Virus record (IMG/VR): IMGVR_UViG_3300048930_001424
Location: 26,257-90,256 of that record
DNA length: 64,000 bases
Reading direction: 5' to 3' (one strand)
From: a virus
In this document: in pieces, positions 1-7,355 of the stretch
Layout: the number at the start of each line of letters is the position of its first letter
Numbering within the stretch: the stretch's first letter is position 1
Program-made: the position numbers and the translations under genes
The notes under the pieces: model-generated
Databases searched by the model: none
What the model was told of the DNA's origin: nothing
What the model saw: the letters and a program-made list of their open reading frames with translations, nothing else

Positions 1-1
1 C

Positions 2-685
2 GAAGTCTCGTGGATCGAGACGACATCGTTCCTCAGCAAGACCTGGACTCGGTTCACCAGCGGCTTCCAGAAAGTCTGGGAGTCGGCCTCATCATGGGTC
101 GCCAAGCGCATGCTGGAGATTCAGGGGGCGTTCGACTCAGGGCTCGATGTGGAGGCCGCCAAGCGGGCGGTGGACCAGCAGCTCGAAGCGCGGTTCGCGG
201 AGATCGATCAGGGGTCGCAGCGCGACCTCGCCGAGCGAGAGAGCCGCCGCGTCAGCGAACGCGATCAGGCGGCCGCGATTCACGAAGCGACGCTCGCGGA
301 GATCGGCCAGAGCTTTGAGGACGCACAGGCTGCGCTCAAGGCCAACACCGAGGCGGGCATCGCGGAGTCCCAGGCCGCGCTCGATGAGGCCAAGCAACGG
401 TTGGAACAGGCGCTCGCCGAAGCCCGCGCCAAGCGTGAGGCGGCGGAAGCGGCGGGTGGACCTTCGCGGCTGCCCGGCGACCTGCTTCACGACCAGATTG
501 AGGGGCTAGGCGATTTGATCGCCAAGGGGATCAGTGTGCGCGGCACGTTCAACGCTCTTGCCACTCAGGGGCTGGAGTCCGACGGCGGCGCGGCAGAGCG
601 CACAGCCCGCGCCACCGAACAGACCGCCAAGCACACCAAGCGCCTTGTAGACGCCGCTCAGAGCGGCGGGCTGACGTTCGCCTAA
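2..685 (+). CDS. Tail tape-measure protein, C-terminal part (5' truncated by window edge)
   Basis: The reading frame is open from base 2 and enters in the middle of a protein that aligns residue by residue with the last ~230 residues of the tape-measure protein at 58641-60635. Shared landmarks are the Trp-rich stretch ending SSWVAKRM, the Ala/Glu-rich coiled coil in the middle and the C-terminal AERTARATEQTAKHTKRL. An internal ATG at 110 could be mistaken for a start, but the upstream residues are conserved in the full-length copy, so the gene continues to the left of the window. Tape-measure proteins set tail length and line the tail tube; this part would be the distal end. Confidence 0.85.
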   Translation, partial: EVSWIETTSFLSKTWTRFTSGFQKVWESASSWVAKRMLEIQGAFDSGLDVEAAKRAVDQQLEARFAEIDQGSQRDLAERESRRVSERDQAAAIHEATLAEIGQSFEDAQAALKANTEAGIAESQAALDEAKQRLEQALAEARAKREAAEAAGGPSRLPGDLLHDQIEGLGDLIAKGISVRGTFNALATQGLESDGGAAERTARATEQTAKHTKRLVDAAQSGGLTFA

Positions 686-697
686 GGAGACACGTTC

Positions 698-1507
698 GTG
701 CCGATCACGGTGACGGAGAAGTTCGAGAGCCGCAAGTCCACCAAGGGCGACAACCCTTCGGCGGAGTTGGTCTACACCGTGCGCGGCACCAACGACGACC
801 TCGCCGCGCGTGCCCAGGCAGAGACGACCAGCCCTGCGACCTACGACAACCTGCCGCGACAGTCGGTCTCAGTCGAGCCCGTGGGCGATGAGTTGTGGGA
901 GGCGATTGTCCGCTATGCGAAGAACCAGGCCGGGTCGCTGCCAGAACCTGGGGAGAGCATCTTCTCTTTCGATACCGGCGGCGGCACTCAGCACATCACC
1001 CAGAGCAAGGACACCGTCTCGACGCATGCGGCATCGGGCGCGACGGCTCCCGACTTCGAGGGAGCGATCGGCGTCACTGCCGACGGGGTCGAGGGCGTGG
1101 ACATCACCGTCCCCGTCTACCAGTTCTCCGAGACGCATTACTTCACCAACGACCAGGTGACGCCCTCGTACAAGGGCACGCTGTTCTCGCTCACCGGCAA
1201 GGTCAACTCGGGCGCGTTCAAAGGATTTCAACCCGGCGAGGTGCTTTTCCTCGGCGCATCCGGCTCGAAGCGTGGCACGGACCCCGACGACGACTGGGAA
1301 ATCACCTTCCGGTTCGCGGCCAGCCCCAATGCCACTGGCATCACGGTCGGCTCGATCAACGGGATCAGCAAGAAGGGGTGGGAATACCTCTGGGTGCGGT
1401 ACGCCGACCAAGAGGACACCGGGTCGCACGCGATCGTGAAGCGCCCCGTCGCGGCGTATGTCGAACGCGTGTACGACGAGGGCAGCTTCGCCGGATTGGG
1501 AATCTGA
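698..1507 (+). CDS. Conserved phage tail-region protein, copy 1 (269 aa)
   Basis: I do not recognise a named family. The protein is 269 residues, acidic, rich in Thr, Ser and Gly, with no signal peptide or membrane segment, as expected of a beta-rich virion protein. It starts with GTG at 698 behind a good Shine-Dalgarno (AAGGAG at 684-689) directly after the tape-measure gene, the place where distal-tail or baseplate proteins usually lie. It is nearly the same as the protein at 60648-61457; most differences are conservative. The ending GSFAGLGI is kept as GNFAGLGI in the second copy. A structural role in the tail tip is inferred from position only. Confidence 0.75.
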   Translation: MPITVTEKFESRKSTKGDNPSAELVYTVRGTNDDLAARAQAETTSPATYDNLPRQSVSVEPVGDELWEAIVRYAKNQAGSLPEPGESIFSFDTGGGTQHITQSKDTVSTHAASGATAPDFEGAIGVTADGVEGVDITVPVYQFSETHYFTNDQVTPSYKGTLFSLTGKVNSGAFKGFQPGEVLFLGASGSKRGTDPDDDWEITFRFAASPNATGITVGSINGISKKGWEYLWVRYADQEDTGSHAIVKRPVAAYVERVYDEGSFAGLGI

Positions 1508-1510
1508 ACG

Positions 1511-2539
1511 ATGGGTGACGTGTTCCGCAAAGTCCGGTCCGGCCAACCGCTCCGCATCCCCGCTGCGGCGTACAACGCCTTCGTCGATGCGGCGGTCGAT
1601 CTGCGCCGACGCGAGCGTAACGCGAACGCCGGGCCAGCGATGGAACCCGCGCAGCGCGGCATCGTGCTGGTTCGCAACGACTCCGATGACGACATCGAGC
1701 CGTACCACGCGCTGGCGATAACGGGCGTGCTTGTCCAGCCCGACAACGAGGATCAGGAGCGAACGTTTCATAGTCGGACACCGCTGACGGGCGAGATTGC
1801 CACCGAGGAGTCCCCGTCGCTCTCGTTCGTGCTGGCCCTCCAACCGATCAAGCCGGGCGACCTCGGACGGTGCGTGCTCACGGGTGTGACGCCCGCGCGG
1901 GTCTTCATCACCAACGAGACGGATACGACGTGCGAGCTGGCTCCCGAGGAGTCCATGCTGGCCAGCACGCCCATGGGCGGCATCCCGATCCTATGGAAGG
2001 AAGAGGGCACCGGCGAGAAGTGGGCGGTCATCGAGATGGGTCAGCCTTCGCCCGGCCGCGTCACGGCGATCCTCGGGGCAGCGCAGCCCATTCCCACCGA
2101 GAACAACCGCTGGCGCTATCCGTGGGTCGAGGCCCGGATCGACGGCGACCCCGGCAGCGACACCTACCTCCGCTATGTCCCCGTGCCCGAGGGACTTTCG
2201 TCGCAACTGGCCGGTGGCGGCGAGGACCCGACGCGGCTGGCGATCAACCGCTTCGAGGCTCATCACATGAACGACTTCGACCCGGGCTCCGGCTTTGGAG
2301 GGCTGCTCGGCCTGGGGCCGGTGTGCGAGTTGCCCGGCGTGCTTCCGAAGTGCCCGCCCGCGCGGTCGCTCAAGCCCAGGCTCGTTCCCATCCCCGAAGG
2401 GGTTTGCGTGCAGCTCACCTGCGAGCGCAACAGCAAGGGCAGGCCGGTGTGGGTGTTCGAGGCGATGAGCCTGATCGAGATCGCCGACCCGGCCGACGAG
2501 GACCGCAAGTTCAACATCTACATCGAGGGGGGAGCATGA
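1511..2539 (+). CDS. Conserved phage structural protein, copy 1 (342 aa)
   Basis: This 342-residue protein of unrecognised family has no membrane segment and no motif I can name. It lies between a probable tail protein and a methyltransferase gene and is almost identical to the protein at 61475-62503, so it is under selection in both copies. In the second copy its ATG has a clear ribosome site (GAGGAG), but here the intergenic stretch is 14 bases shorter and the ribosome site is missing; only about 3 bases separate it from the upstream stop. Translation here would have to depend on coupling to the upstream gene. The next gene overlaps its stop codon by four bases (ATGA). Confidence 0.75.
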   Translation: MGDVFRKVRSGQPLRIPAAAYNAFVDAAVDLRRRERNANAGPAMEPAQRGIVLVRNDSDDDIEPYHALAITGVLVQPDNEDQERTFHSRTPLTGEIATEESPSLSFVLALQPIKPGDLGRCVLTGVTPARVFITNETDTTCELAPEESMLASTPMGGIPILWKEEGTGEKWAVIEMGQPSPGRVTAILGAAQPIPTENNRWRYPWVEARIDGDPGSDTYLRYVPVPEGLSSQLAGGGEDPTRLAINRFEAHHMNDFDPGSGFGGLLGLGPVCELPGVLPKCPPARSLKPRLVPIPEGVCVQLTCERNSKGRPVWVFEAMSLIEIADPADEDRKFNIYIEGGA

Positions 2540-3135
2540 CCACGACCTCCCCGACTAAGCCCACACTCGACGCCCGCCGCGAGCACGAGCGGAAGAAGTA
2601 CGTCGCCCTCGCCGCGCGACACGCCGCGCCCGGAACTGGGTACGGCGCAACCAACCACGGAGCGGCGGCTTTCCCGCTGGTGCAGCGGATGAAGCCCCGC
2701 TTCGTGGTGGACTTCGGGTGCGGGCGGAACGCTTTCATCGGCGCGCTGCGGCGGATCGGCGTGGACGGGCTTGGTATTGACTTCGCCTTTCCCGAAGCGG
2801 ACATCCCGCGGGCGATGCACAAGACCGGCGTGCTCGACGACGTTGCCGATGTGGTGACGAGCTTCGATGCCCTGGAGCACCTACTTCCGGAGGATGTGGA
2901 CGCGGTGCTTGCCGAGATGCGCCGGGTGGCACGCCCGCGGGCGCACTTCGTGTTCTCGATCTGCACGCGCCCGAGCCGGACCACCGTCGCAGGCGAGGGT
3001 CTGCACCCGACAGTGCGACCGCTGGCGTGGTGGCTGGATCGCATCGGTCAGGTTGGAACGGTGACGGCACCGAAGGCCGAGGGGCGGTACATCGTCGGAC
3101 GCTTCGCTGCCAAGGAGGGCTGCGGCTGTGCGTGA
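2536..3135 (+). CDS. Class I SAM-dependent methyltransferase, copy 1
   Basis: The 199-residue protein has the methyltransferase motif I glycine-rich loop VVDFGCGRN at about residues 54-62, an acidic residue ending the second strand (GLGIDFA) and a later DVVTSFDALEHL segment typical of class I (UbiE/BioC-like) small-molecule or protein methyltransferases. It lacks DPPY or CP motifs, so it is not a DNA methylase of the usual type. It overlaps its neighbours by 4 and 8 bases and travels with a DUF115-like gene in both repeat copies, which suggests a joint job such as modifying a virion or host surface component. The C-terminus ends Cys-Gly-Cys. The substrate is unknown. Confidence 0.75.
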   Translation: MTTTSPTKPTLDARREHERKKYVALAARHAAPGTGYGATNHGAAAFPLVQRMKPRFVVDFGCGRNAFIGALRRIGVDGLGIDFAFPEADIPRAMHKTGVLDDVADVVTSFDALEHLLPEDVDAVLAEMRRVARPRAHFVFSICTRPSRTTVAGEGLHPTVRPLAWWLDRIGQVGTVTAPKAEGRYIVGRFAAKEGCGCA

Positions 3136-4030
3136 GAACCAGTCGGACATCGCGGCGCTCCAGGCGGGGCTCAAGGCGCGGAAGCCCGCGCGGGACGGTC
3201 TGCGCCTCTACACCGCCGACTTCGACTCGGTGTCGCTGGCGGGGTTCTACCGCGGGCGTTCGGCGTTCCTGATCTTGTCGGGGCCGTCACTCACGCAGGT
3301 GGATCTGTCGCAGCTCAACAAGCGAGGCATCGTCACGATGGGGGTGAACAACTCCTGGTCCGTGCATAGGCCGACGCTTTGGACGTGCGTGGACGATCCC
3401 GGCCGCTTCATCGACACAGGCTGGAAGGACCCCGGCATCCTGAAGTTCGTGCCGACGTGCTGCGTGGACAAGCGGCTCCGCATCCAGAACCCCGACGGCA
3501 CCATGCGCAACAGCGCGTTCCGCGTCCGGCAGATGCCCAGCGTCCTGTTCTTCCGCCGCGCCGATCACTTCGACCATGAGCGGTTCCTGACGGGCGACTC
3601 GGTCCCGTGGGGGAACGACGCCAAGCACGCGGACTCGCTCGGGATCACCGGTAAGCGGAGCGTGATGCTCGTGGCGCTGCGGCTCCTGCACCATCTCGGG
3701 TTCGGCACGGTGTACCTGCTCGGGTGCGACTTCAAGATGGCCGCTGACCGCAGGTACGCGTTCGATGAGCACCGGGCACCCAACGCAATCCGGCACAACA
3801 ACGTCCTGTACGATTCGCTGGCCCGGCGATTCGAAGCCCTGCGGCCACACTTCGACAAGCACCGCTTCCGAGTCATCAACTGCTCGCCGGGAAGCGAGCT
3901 CCAGGCGTTCGACCGCTTGGACTTCGACGTGGCGGTGAAAGCCGCGTCCGCCGAGTGCGGCAAGCCCGTGAGCACGCAGGGCTGGTACGAACCCAATCCG
4001 AAGCCGACCCCGCAGGAGGCCGCCCGATGA
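3128..4030 (+). CDS. DUF115-like / sialyltransferase-fold protein, copy 1
   Basis: This 300-residue protein carries an N-terminal pattern FLILSGPSL followed by GIVTMGVNNSW, then a TLWTCVDDPGRF segment and a central VYLLGCDFKM. The layout resembles DUF115 and CST-type glycosyltransferase-fold proteins, where the first glycine-rich strand-turn binds a nucleotide or sugar nucleotide. The call is by pattern only and moderate. It starts with GTG inside the end of the methyltransferase gene and ends in an ATGA overlap with the Hint-domain gene, so the three are translationally coupled. Its second copy is at 63092-64000 with scattered substitutions and a 2-residue insertion near the C-terminus. Confidence 0.6.
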   Translation: MRENQSDIAALQAGLKARKPARDGLRLYTADFDSVSLAGFYRGRSAFLILSGPSLTQVDLSQLNKRGIVTMGVNNSWSVHRPTLWTCVDDPGRFIDTGWKDPGILKFVPTCCVDKRLRIQNPDGTMRNSAFRVRQMPSVLFFRRADHFDHERFLTGDSVPWGNDAKHADSLGITGKRSVMLVALRLLHHLGFGTVYLLGCDFKMAADRRYAFDEHRAPNAIRHNNVLYDSLARRFEALRPHFDKHRFRVINCSPGSELQAFDRLDFDVAVKAASAECGKPVSTQGWYEPNPKPTPQEAAR

Positions 4031-5463
4031 GCGACGGCCCGACCCGATACTACTTATACATCCCCGTGTGGGCGACGGGCCGCCCGCCCACGGGAGGCGG
4101 GTCGAGCAACTACTCCACACCGTCGGGATCGACGCCCGAGAGCACCTACTCGACGCCGACCAGCACCCCGAGCATGCCGCCGAGCTACTCGACGACCGGA
4201 GATGTCATCTACACGACCGGCCCGAGCGGAACGCCCACGCTCACGTTTTACACCACCGGCGCCTTCACGAGCAACACGTCGGGGACGACCCACACTCCGT
4301 CGAGCAGCGGGTCGAGCGACTCCATGTCTTCAGGGTCGTCTGGTTCGAGCAGCGGTACGCCCACTTCCTCGTCGGGAAGTTCGTCATCGGGATCGATGTC
4401 GTCCAGCGGATCGTCCTCCGGATCATCTTCGAGCGGGTCGTCCGGCAGCGGGTCCGGCTCTTCAAGCGGATCGGGTTCGTCCAGCGGATCGGGGTCGTCT
4501 GCCTCGGGGAGCAGCGGTCAGAGCAGCGGCATGTCCAGCGGTGCTTCCTCGGGTGCCAGCAGCGGCATGAGTTCCGGAGGATCATCCGGCGGCGGATCGT
4601 CTGGTGGAGGCTCGTCCGGCGGCGGTGGTTCCAGCGGGGGTGGCTCCGGCCCAGGTGGGTCCGGCCCCGGCGGCTCGGGACCGGGCGGGAGCGGGCCGGG
4701 TTCCGGCCCCGGCAGCAACTGCCTCCTCTTCGGCACCCTCGTGCGCCTCGAGGACGGCCGCCTTACGCCCATCGAGAACCTCAAGCCCGGCGATCGCGTG
4801 GCATCCATCCAGGTGCCCGGCCTCGAGGTCGATGTTCCCTACCGCGCCCAATACAACTGGCTCTCGCACCACGGTCTGCACGGCGCGACACCCGTCACGG
4901 CCCGGGTGGCCAGCATCCGCCTGGGCGAGCACAACGGCTTCGTGGTCATCAACCGTCGCCTCAAGGCGACACCCGAACATCCATGCTTGATCCGCCGTGG
5001 CGACGAGTGGGGCTTCGCGTCCGCCGAGTTCATCCAGCCCGGCGATTTCCTGATCGACGAGCACATGAACGAGGAAGAGGTCGAGTCGGCCGTGCGCATC
5101 GACGCCCCGACCCGCACCGTCGCCATCCACATCCCTGGCACGAACACCCTGCTCGCCGAAGGTGTGTGGATCCACAACGACATGCCGGCGAACCAAACTG
5201 CCGTGAGCGGGTCATCGACGCTGACCAGTGGCTCCGGGTCCGGAAGCGCCTCGTCTGCGGACTCCGAGTCGGGCAGCGGATCGATGTCCGGATCGACCAG
5301 CGGCTCCTCGAGCAGTGGGTCGTCGTCAGGAAGCAAGTCGAGCGGGTCGTCGTCGTTCTCGACTTCGGGATCGACCTCCGGGTCAACATCCGGTAGCGGA
5401 TCGGGCAGCATCATCCGAACGAGTCTGACGGGATCGGGAGGCACAGGAACATACTCCCTGTAA
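4027..5463 (+). CDS. Ser/Gly-rich phage protein with internal Hint (intein-like) domain
   Basis: The protein is 478 residues and starts at the ATG overlapping the previous stop (ATGA). Residues 1-40 are ordinary; about 40-230 and 390-465 are low-complexity Ser/Gly/Thr tracts. Between them lies a Hint domain, residues 232-384. It begins with Cys232 in CLLFGTLV, followed by LTPIENLKPGDRV, a block B TPEH (Thr315-His318), and ends GVWIHN with His383-Asn384. The residue after Asn384 is Asp385, not Cys/Ser/Thr, so classical protein splicing is not expected; cleavage at Cys232 and/or Asn384, as in bacterial intein-like domains, is more likely. No signal peptide is seen. A self-processing tail-tip or fibre component is the best guess. 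Only the left repeat copy is followed far enough to show this gene. Confidence 0.8.
   Translation: MSDGPTRYYLYIPVWATGRPPTGGGSSNYSTPSGSTPESTYSTPTSTPSMPPSYSTTGDVIYTTGPSGTPTLTFYTTGAFTSNTSGTTHTPSSSGSSDSMSSGSSGSSSGTPTSSSGSSSSGSMSSSGSSSGSSSSGSSGSGSGSSSGSGSSSGSGSSASGSSGQSSGMSSGASSGASSGMSSGGSSGGGSSGGGSSGGGGSSGGGSGPGGSGPGGSGPGGSGPGSGPGSNCLLFGTLVRLEDGRLTPIENLKPGDRVASIQVPGLEVDVPYRAQYNWLSHHGLHGATPVTARVASIRLGEHNGFVVINRRLKATPEHPCLIRRGDEWGFASAEFIQPGDFLIDEHMNEEEVESAVRIDAPTRTVAIHIPGTNTLLAEGVWIHNDMPANQTAVSGSSTLTSGSGSGSASSADSESGSGSMSGSTSGSSSSGSSSGSKSSGSSSFSTSGSTSGSTSGSGSGSIIRTSLTGSGGTGTYSL
4288..4716 (+). repeat. Imperfect Ser/Gly-coding low-complexity tract
   Basis: The DNA is dominated by degenerate AGC, TCG, TCC and GGx codons, turning to pure Gly/Ser and then Gly/Pro codons near 4600-4700. 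It codes the flexible N-terminal arm in front of the Hint domain. A second shorter tract of the same kind lies at about 5206-5415 on the other side of the domain. Codons are mixed, not perfect repeats, suggesting selection on the peptide. Confidence 0.8.
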
Positions 5464-5476
5464 CCCACGGTTGCGT

Positions 5477-6532
5477 TCACATTGAGAGTCGCAGTTCGCC
5501 GGGCTTGCGTTCGAATCGGCTGACAAAATCAGCCTCATGCAAGCAGAGCAATTGCGCCAGGCTCTCCGTAGTGTGCCCCGCCGAATCACGCAGTTCTCGG
5601 AGCAGATCATCGACCAGTACTGGCTCCTCGCCCGCTATTTCAACGAGTTCCTTCTTCCGCTGGCCCGTCACGCTGAGGCGACGGAACATGTGCTCGAAGT
5701 CGTTGTCCGAAATCCGACCAAGATCGCGAGCGCGATACACAAGTGAGGCCATCGAGACGCGCCACACAGGCTTGAGGCTCGCCGCACGGGTGAGAGTCAA
5801 ACCCGAGAGCTCTGAACCGATAAGGCTCTCAGGCATGAGAAACTCCGAGGCGAAGCGGTTCGCTTCGTCCTCCATCGTCTCCGTCGCCGTCTCGTGCATC
5901 ACGACGTGTCCGAGTTCGTGGCACAACGAGAACCTCACGCGATCCGCTGGTGCCTCGGCATTGATGAAGAACAGGGGCGGAGTGTCCTTTGGCCACATGC
6001 TGATCGCGTCGATGTCGCGTGTGCCGAACGCAAATTTGAAGACGATGCCGCCAGCCGCCTCAATGACGCGGACGAGATTCTGCACCGGGCCGCTGGGCAG
6101 CTGCCAACTGGCGCGAACCAGAGCCGCAATCTTCTCGGGATCGTGACCATGCTCGTCGATGTCGAGAAACTCGACGCTGTGGGGGGTCGAAATATCCACT
6201 TCACTGATCAATCGACGGACCAGCATCCGCCGAATATTGACCTCTGCTTCCAGACGATGGATGTCCGCGGCTTTGGTGGCCGCTTTCTTCCGGTAGAACA
6301 TGACGCTGAGGCCGAGACCACGCCGCTCGTCCTGCTGGAAAAAGAATGAACGTGGATACCCGAGAGTGGTGCAGATTCGATCCAGAACTTCTTCGGATGG
6401 CTCGCGGTGGCCTCCCTCCATGTGGCTGACGTAGGGCTGAGAGACTCTGAGTCGCTCGGCAAGCTCTGTTCGATTCATGGCACGCGATTCTCGCGCGAGC
6501 ACAAGCATGTCGTGGTTGAACGTGCCGGTCAT
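5477..6532 (-). CDS. XRE-family HTH / ImmA-IrrE metallopeptidase fusion
   Basis: The 351-residue protein has an N-terminal XRE helix-turn-helix (about residues 9-62, RTELAERLRVSQPYVSHMEGG) and a central ImmA/IrrE zinc peptidase domain with HELGH at 205-209 and a downstream DEANRFASEFLMP segment that supplies the remaining metal ligand and substrate pocket. Proteins of this plan cleave or sense repressors and occur in mobile elements and as toxin-antitoxin parts. It is the second gene of a leftward pair; its ATG overlaps the stop of the upstream gene. Its stop is 13 bases from the convergent Hint-protein stop. Either a regulator of the island or half of a toxin-antitoxin pair. Confidence 0.88.
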   Translation of the reverse strand: MTGTFNHDMLVLARESRAMNRTELAERLRVSQPYVSHMEGGHREPSEEVLDRICTTLGYPRSFFFQQDERRGLGLSVMFYRKKAATKAADIHRLEAEVNIRRMLVRRLISEVDISTPHSVEFLDIDEHGHDPEKIAALVRASWQLPSGPVQNLVRVIEAAGGIVFKFAFGTRDIDAISMWPKDTPPLFFINAEAPADRVRFSLCHELGHVVMHETATETMEDEANRFASEFLMPESLIGSELSGLTLTRAASLKPVWRVSMASLVYRARDLGRISDNDFEHMFRRLSVTGQRKKELVEIAGEEPVLVDDLLRELRDSAGHTTESLAQLLCLHEADFVSRFERKPGELRLSM

Positions 6533-7170
6533 GCGGATTCAACACCCTTCCTCCGCGCCGACTTGGCGCGAACCGTGATCTTCGATCGCAAATCATCTGC
6601 AGCGACCGCGGGTTGCAGCAGTGGCGTCGCGTCGGTCTTCGGCTCTTCGATGGCCTCGACCCAGTGATTCTCGTCCCAGCTCTTCGGGCAGGTGAGGTAG
6701 CGTCCTGCGATCTCCGTACCCACCGAGTTGACGCGATATCCGAAAATCAATCGCGTAGGCGAGCTCGGCTCCAGTCCTTCGATAAACATCTGGCCCTGGA
6801 AGTAGTCGCGCTCCTGGCTGGGCGTGCGGATGTTGCGGGCACACAGATCAGAGCCCAACTTCTTGAAACGCACCGCGACGCGGCCGTCGATCAACAGAAG
6901 CAGCATCCGCCCGCGCCTCCCGATGCGCACACGGTGATCACCATCAAATCGCGCGGCCGCCAACTGGCTCCAGCGATCATGGAGCATGCTCGCCTTGGTG
7001 ATATCGTTGAATGCCACGCGGCGCGTCGCGTCGTCCGCGTAGACGGACTCGACGTACTCCCACGCTTCGTCAAGCAGCTCGTCGAACTGGGGCATGTAGT
7101 CAGTGAGGAGCGCGAGTGCGTCTTCTCGGCTGACGATCCGGCGTTGGATGATGCGGTTTGTCAAGTTCAT
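6529..7170 (-). CDS. Unknown partner of the XRE-ImmA/IrrE protein
   Basis: This 213-residue soluble protein starts most plausibly at the ATG at 7170 (MNLTNRII); an alternative start further upstream at 7221 would extend it by 17 residues into the intergenic region. I recognise no family. It ends in a 4-base overlap with the ImmA/IrrE gene, so the two are made together. Its middle contains an Arg-rich GRRGRMLLLLIDGRVAVRFKKLG strand-turn-strand stretch and the C-terminus is basic. Co-transcription with an ImmA-type peptidase makes it a candidate toxin or the peptidase substrate, but nothing in the sequence shows its activity. Confidence 0.65.
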   Translation of the reverse strand: MNLTNRIIQRRIVSREDALALLTDYMPQFDELLDEAWEYVESVYADDATRRVAFNDITKASMLHDRWSQLAAARFDGDHRVRIGRRGRMLLLLIDGRVAVRFKKLGSDLCARNIRTPSQERDYFQGQMFIEGLEPSSPTRLIFGYRVNSVGTEIAGRYLTCPKSWDENHWVEAIEEPKTDATPLLQPAVAADDLRSKITVRAKSARRKGVESA

Positions 7171-7205
7171 GGATGTGAGTGTAGGCAGCCAATCGAGCAA
7201 ACGGA

Positions 7206-7217
7206 GTATTTCAATAC
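7206..7217. promoter_or_regulatory. Short palindrome, candidate operator
   Basis: GTATT-TC-AATAC is a perfect 5+5 base inverted repeat in the gap between the leftward XRE-ImmA pair and the rightward helicase operon. XRE regulators often bind such palindromes, and both flanking operons encode an XRE domain. It is short enough to be chance. Confidence 0.3.
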
Positions 7218-7283
7218 ACAAATCATTACAGACGGGTCACGGGGGCACCAGAGGTCCCCGCCTAATCTCATCAGCCGCCGACA

Positions 7284-7311
7284 TTGACGGCACTATCGCA
7301 TGTGCTATACT
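7284..7311 (+). promoter_or_regulatory. Strong sigma70-type promoter of the five-gene defence operon
   Basis: TTGACG at 7284-7289 and TATACT at 7306-7311 are separated by 16 bases, and the -10 is preceded by TGC, an extended -10 arrangement. Transcription would begin near 7318 and leave a leader of about 40 bases before the ATG at 7356, which has AGGA 7 bases upstream. This supports the 7356 start over any start further upstream, because those would lie inside the promoter. Confidence 0.72.
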
Positions 7312-7355
7312 CGTTCCAAGTGAAGCACGCGATAGACTCCAATCAGGAACTGCCG

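Larger units (their letters stand above)
1..4030. repeat. Left copy of a ~4 kb diverged direct repeat of tail genes
   Basis: This stretch matches 59942-64000 in gene order, spacing and sequence. It covers the tape-measure C-terminus and four following genes. The coordinate offset between copies moves from 59941 at the left end to 59950, 59964 and finally 59970, so only a few short indels separate them. By eye, the first 60 bases differ at about 12 positions from the other copy, while sampled 60-base stretches near 1870 and 3130 differ at 1-2. Divergence of this kind argues for two related prophages, not a recent duplication or an assembly echo. Confidence 0.93.

Noticed and set aside
4288-5415. 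CRISPR-like or microsatellite repeat in the Ser/Gly region
   Set aside because: No fixed repeat-spacer pattern exists; codons vary while Ser/Gly is kept, so it is coding low complexity. No CRISPR array or cas gene was seen anywhere in the window.
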